A stretch of 64,000 nt of DNA from Sclerurus mexicanus (taxonomy: Eukaryota > Chordata > Aves > Passeriformes > Furnariidae), in contig VWZF01002943.1 of assembly GCA_013396755.1 (NCBI GenBank), positions 310,001 through 374,000 on the forward strand, written 5' to 3'. Below are positions 48,320 through 64,000 of the stretch, piece by piece. Within the stretch, counting starts at the first letter, position 1. Each line of letters starts with the position of its first letter. The notes beneath the pieces are model-generated. The model searched no databases. It was not told the origin of the DNA and was given only the letters and a program-made list of their open reading frames with translations. The position numbers and the translations under genes were made by a program.

Positions 48320-50135
48320 TGATGAGGTTCTTTGGAATTTATTTTAATAATTAATACAAATTATTTATCAGCAGAGTAAGACTTCACTGTTCTTTTGGAG
48401 TATTAACAAAAAGGTGTGATAGTGCCTTTTAGGTTTTGGGATAGGTATGATGTCATTTGTTCCTTTAGGGTTTTTGCCATCTGCCCACGAGCAGGGAACA
48501 GGAAACTTCTTGAGAGAAGACATGCAGGGGGCCCAGTAAGGCCCAAAAGCAAACTTTTACTATTTAGGAGCATGCACACCAAATATTCTTTTCATTAACA
48601 ACTACCCAGATCTCTCTTCAGAGCTGGGTCTGACAGCAAAGATGCTCAAATCTTTGATATAACAACCTTAACAGGACTGAGGCCAGAAACAGAACTGGAT
48701 TAAACACTAAGGAAAGACCCAAACTAGCTTGCAAGGAGGAGAGTGGGGCTCACAAGGGATAAAAGCTGTTATTTACAAGTCCTTCACACTCAGGAGAAAA
48801 GGTAAAGGAAATAACTACCCTCAGGCAGACTTGTGAAGATACTTTATGTTTAATACATCTGAAAAGAATGCATATACAAAGAACTTAGACATGAAAAAGC
48901 ATTGGTTCAACACTAATGAGTCTACAAGAAATAGGAATTTTGGAAGATGGAGAAGATTCACTAAGTCTTAAAAAACTTTGAATTTGCAGGCCAAAATATA
49001 TATTTGGTAAAATCCTTACTCACTGCAGTTGGTCTGCATACAGACCCTGCGTATGATCCTCAGGGGCTGGAGCCCATCTTACAGGTTCAAAGTTACTCAT
49101 GAGCAAAATGCAGAAAAAGAGGTTCCATTAACTGGTCCCGGTATGGTGCCACACTAAACACCAGAAGCCCCTTCCTGCAGTTCCTTCCAACTGACACAGG
49201 TCTGTCTTTCCACCCCTTCCTGAAGGATGCCAAGCCATCCAGTAAGACATGCACCATCAGAGCCAGCTCCAAAGCCCATTGCTGCCTACCCTGGGTCTCT
49301 TCAGGGTGTCCAAGCAGCAGTGTATGTGCAGATCATTGTAAGCATTTCTCTAATAATTAAGGATTGGCAGAAGATGGATTTGCTAAAAGCCAACTGATCC
49401 AGCCAGGCATGCTTCCAAAGGTGCAGTTATTTCTTTATTACAAGCCAAACGCTTCTGATGGCAAAGATTTAGCAAGAGACTGGCAAGTTAGTTTCAAGTC
49501 TGATGGTGCATTCACAGAAAATGATTTTCCTGTTCCTAAGGCTTCATAACTTAGAGGATGGGGTAGAAATTTATGACCTGCACAGTAAAAAGCCAGGGGA
49601 AAAAGATACAAGGCAACTTCAAAGGAGATGCATTTTTTACACTCCTTAGAGAAGCACCAGCTTGGGACATGTTACTTTCCTAACTAAAGTCTGCTCACAC
49701 CTAGGCTGCTGGCTGGCTACAAAACAGCCCTACCAGGTCTTGAAACCAGAACCAAGTCTTGCCAGACTGGCATAAGGGGCAAGGCTTCAGTAAAACAGCC
49801 TAAAATTAGTCTGTTACAGAAAAAGTCATTGAGCATGCCTTGATGTTAAACAAAATTAGAAACAATAAACAAAATAAAAAACTAGTACTGATCAGTGTTT
49901 TCTGATAACACATAGTTACTCAAAATTAACTAGTTTAACTGAATTGAGGGGGCACTGGGGAATAAACACTAACATTCTCATCTCACACAGGGATCATGTA
50001 GGGGAGATGGGAGTGCAGGGCATTTGTCATTATTGCAAAAACAAATTTTAAAATTTGTATCTTTAGTTTGATTTAAACATTGCTTTTAATATGACATCAA
50101 ACACCAGCTTTGCAGAAGGGGCTGTGGAGGGACGT
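48320..50135 (-). other. CDC42: CDC42 3'UTR of the CVLL isoform (predicted extent)
   Basis: A/T-rich sequence downstream of the CVLL exon stop. The end is predicted from AATAAA at 48343-48338 on the minus strand, followed by a GT-rich stretch (TTTGTGGGTGCTG) near 48300-48285. Another AATAAA at 49439-49434 could give a shorter form. An 18-bp perfect palindrome sits at 50041-50058. Confidence 0.5.
48338..48343 (-). terminator. Predicted CDC42 polyadenylation signal AATAAA
   Basis: Canonical signal on the minus strand with a GT-rich downstream element about 40 bp further on, 1.8 kb from the stop codon. Unconfirmed by transcripts; the AATAAA at 49439-49434 is an alternative. Confidence 0.5.
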
Positions 50136-63501
<13,366 letters not shown>

Positions 63502-64000
63502 CTAGAAGAAAAAAAGAGAGATATGTATATTTAGATGTTTTCCATATTCACTAGACAGCCATTATCAATGAGCTTTGACTGGAGCCCAAACCACTAACAA
63601 CACCTCTGGAATATGAAAACAAGATATTTCTAAAGGAGTTTGCAGATCCTTTCCCTCCATCACACAACAAGAGGAAGCTGCTCATGTTCTTGCATTAAAC
63701 AATTTTTGCCTAGTTACCTAGAGATGGGCAAAAATGGTCTTTAGGCTTTTCCAGACTGTTTTTAATGCATGGAAGCATCCAGCCTCAGATGCTCTGAAGG
63801 ATGGAAGTACAAACTCTGGTCTTGAGAGCTGCTCAGCAACACACCTGCTTCCCAGGGAGCTCCCTCTGGGGAGCAGCACAGCAGGAAACACAGCAGCATG
63901 TGCTTTGAAACTAGTTTATAAATAAAAATAATCAAATACAGATAGAAATAAACAAGATTAATTTCTCCTTCCCTCACCTTTCTTAAGGCCTAAGGACAGT
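63502..64000 (-). other. CDC42 5' intron, continues beyond the window
   Basis: Upstream intron sequence. The untranslated first exon and promoter are expected to the right of 64000. A lone donor-like AAGAAAG/GTGAGG at about 63976 is not enough to call another exon. Confidence 0.7.

Noticed and set aside
63960..64000. Donor-like AAGAAAG/GTGAGG on the minus strand as a CDC42 5' exon
   Set aside because: A single donor-like word at the window edge, with the upstream sequence cut off, is not enough to call an exon.

Overview
This is a stretch of bird nuclear genome. The evidence is the CR1 LINE fragments ending in the avian ATTCTGTG/ATTCTATGATTCT-type tail, an avian-type endogenous-retrovirus LTR, and two vertebrate genes whose protein sequences are of the bird type. 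A songbird or other neoavian is likely, but that rests on the look of the LTR and is not proven. Two assembly gaps are present (3253-3305 and 37132-37703).

Two genes are certain and they converge. WNT4 runs on the + strand from 3304 to about 18525: five coding exons (the ATG is cut by the first gap), 351 codons when joined, then a roughly 1.8 kb 3'UTR ending at an AATAAA with a GT-rich downstream element. CDC42 runs on the - strand. Its first coding exon is at 63464-63360, followed by three internal exons and two alternative last exons (51728-51639, ending CCIF; 50225-50136, ending CVLL). Its first, untranslated exon lies beyond the right edge, and its 3'UTR probably ends near 48320. The same convergent WNT4/CDC42 neighbourhood is known in human 1p36.

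Layout: 1-3252 is WNT4 5' flank, with one protein-like but unidentified minus-strand frame at 91-491 and a small cluster of TCF/LEF cores at 2350-2468. 3306-5110 is CpG-rich (WNT4 promoter side and start of intron 1). 3381-13167 is the long WNT4 intron 1, with an A/T-rich block at 5225-5345 dense in SOX/FOX-like motifs. 18526-48319 is about 30 kb of intergenic DNA holding most of the CR1 pieces, one solo LTR with a perfect 5-bp target duplication, and the second gap, which sits between oppositely oriented CR1 copies. 48320-64000 is CDC42. Its intron at 59583-63359 carries an unclassified block (about 61380-62300) with three different minisatellites of 21, 22 and 36 bp.

Functionally the two genes are a secreted Wnt ligand and a Rho-family GTPase. 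They are neighbours rather than an operon, and nothing in the sequence shows co-regulation. The most unusual feature is the minisatellite-rich intronic block; no prokaryotic-type system, CRISPR array, tRNA or rRNA was seen.
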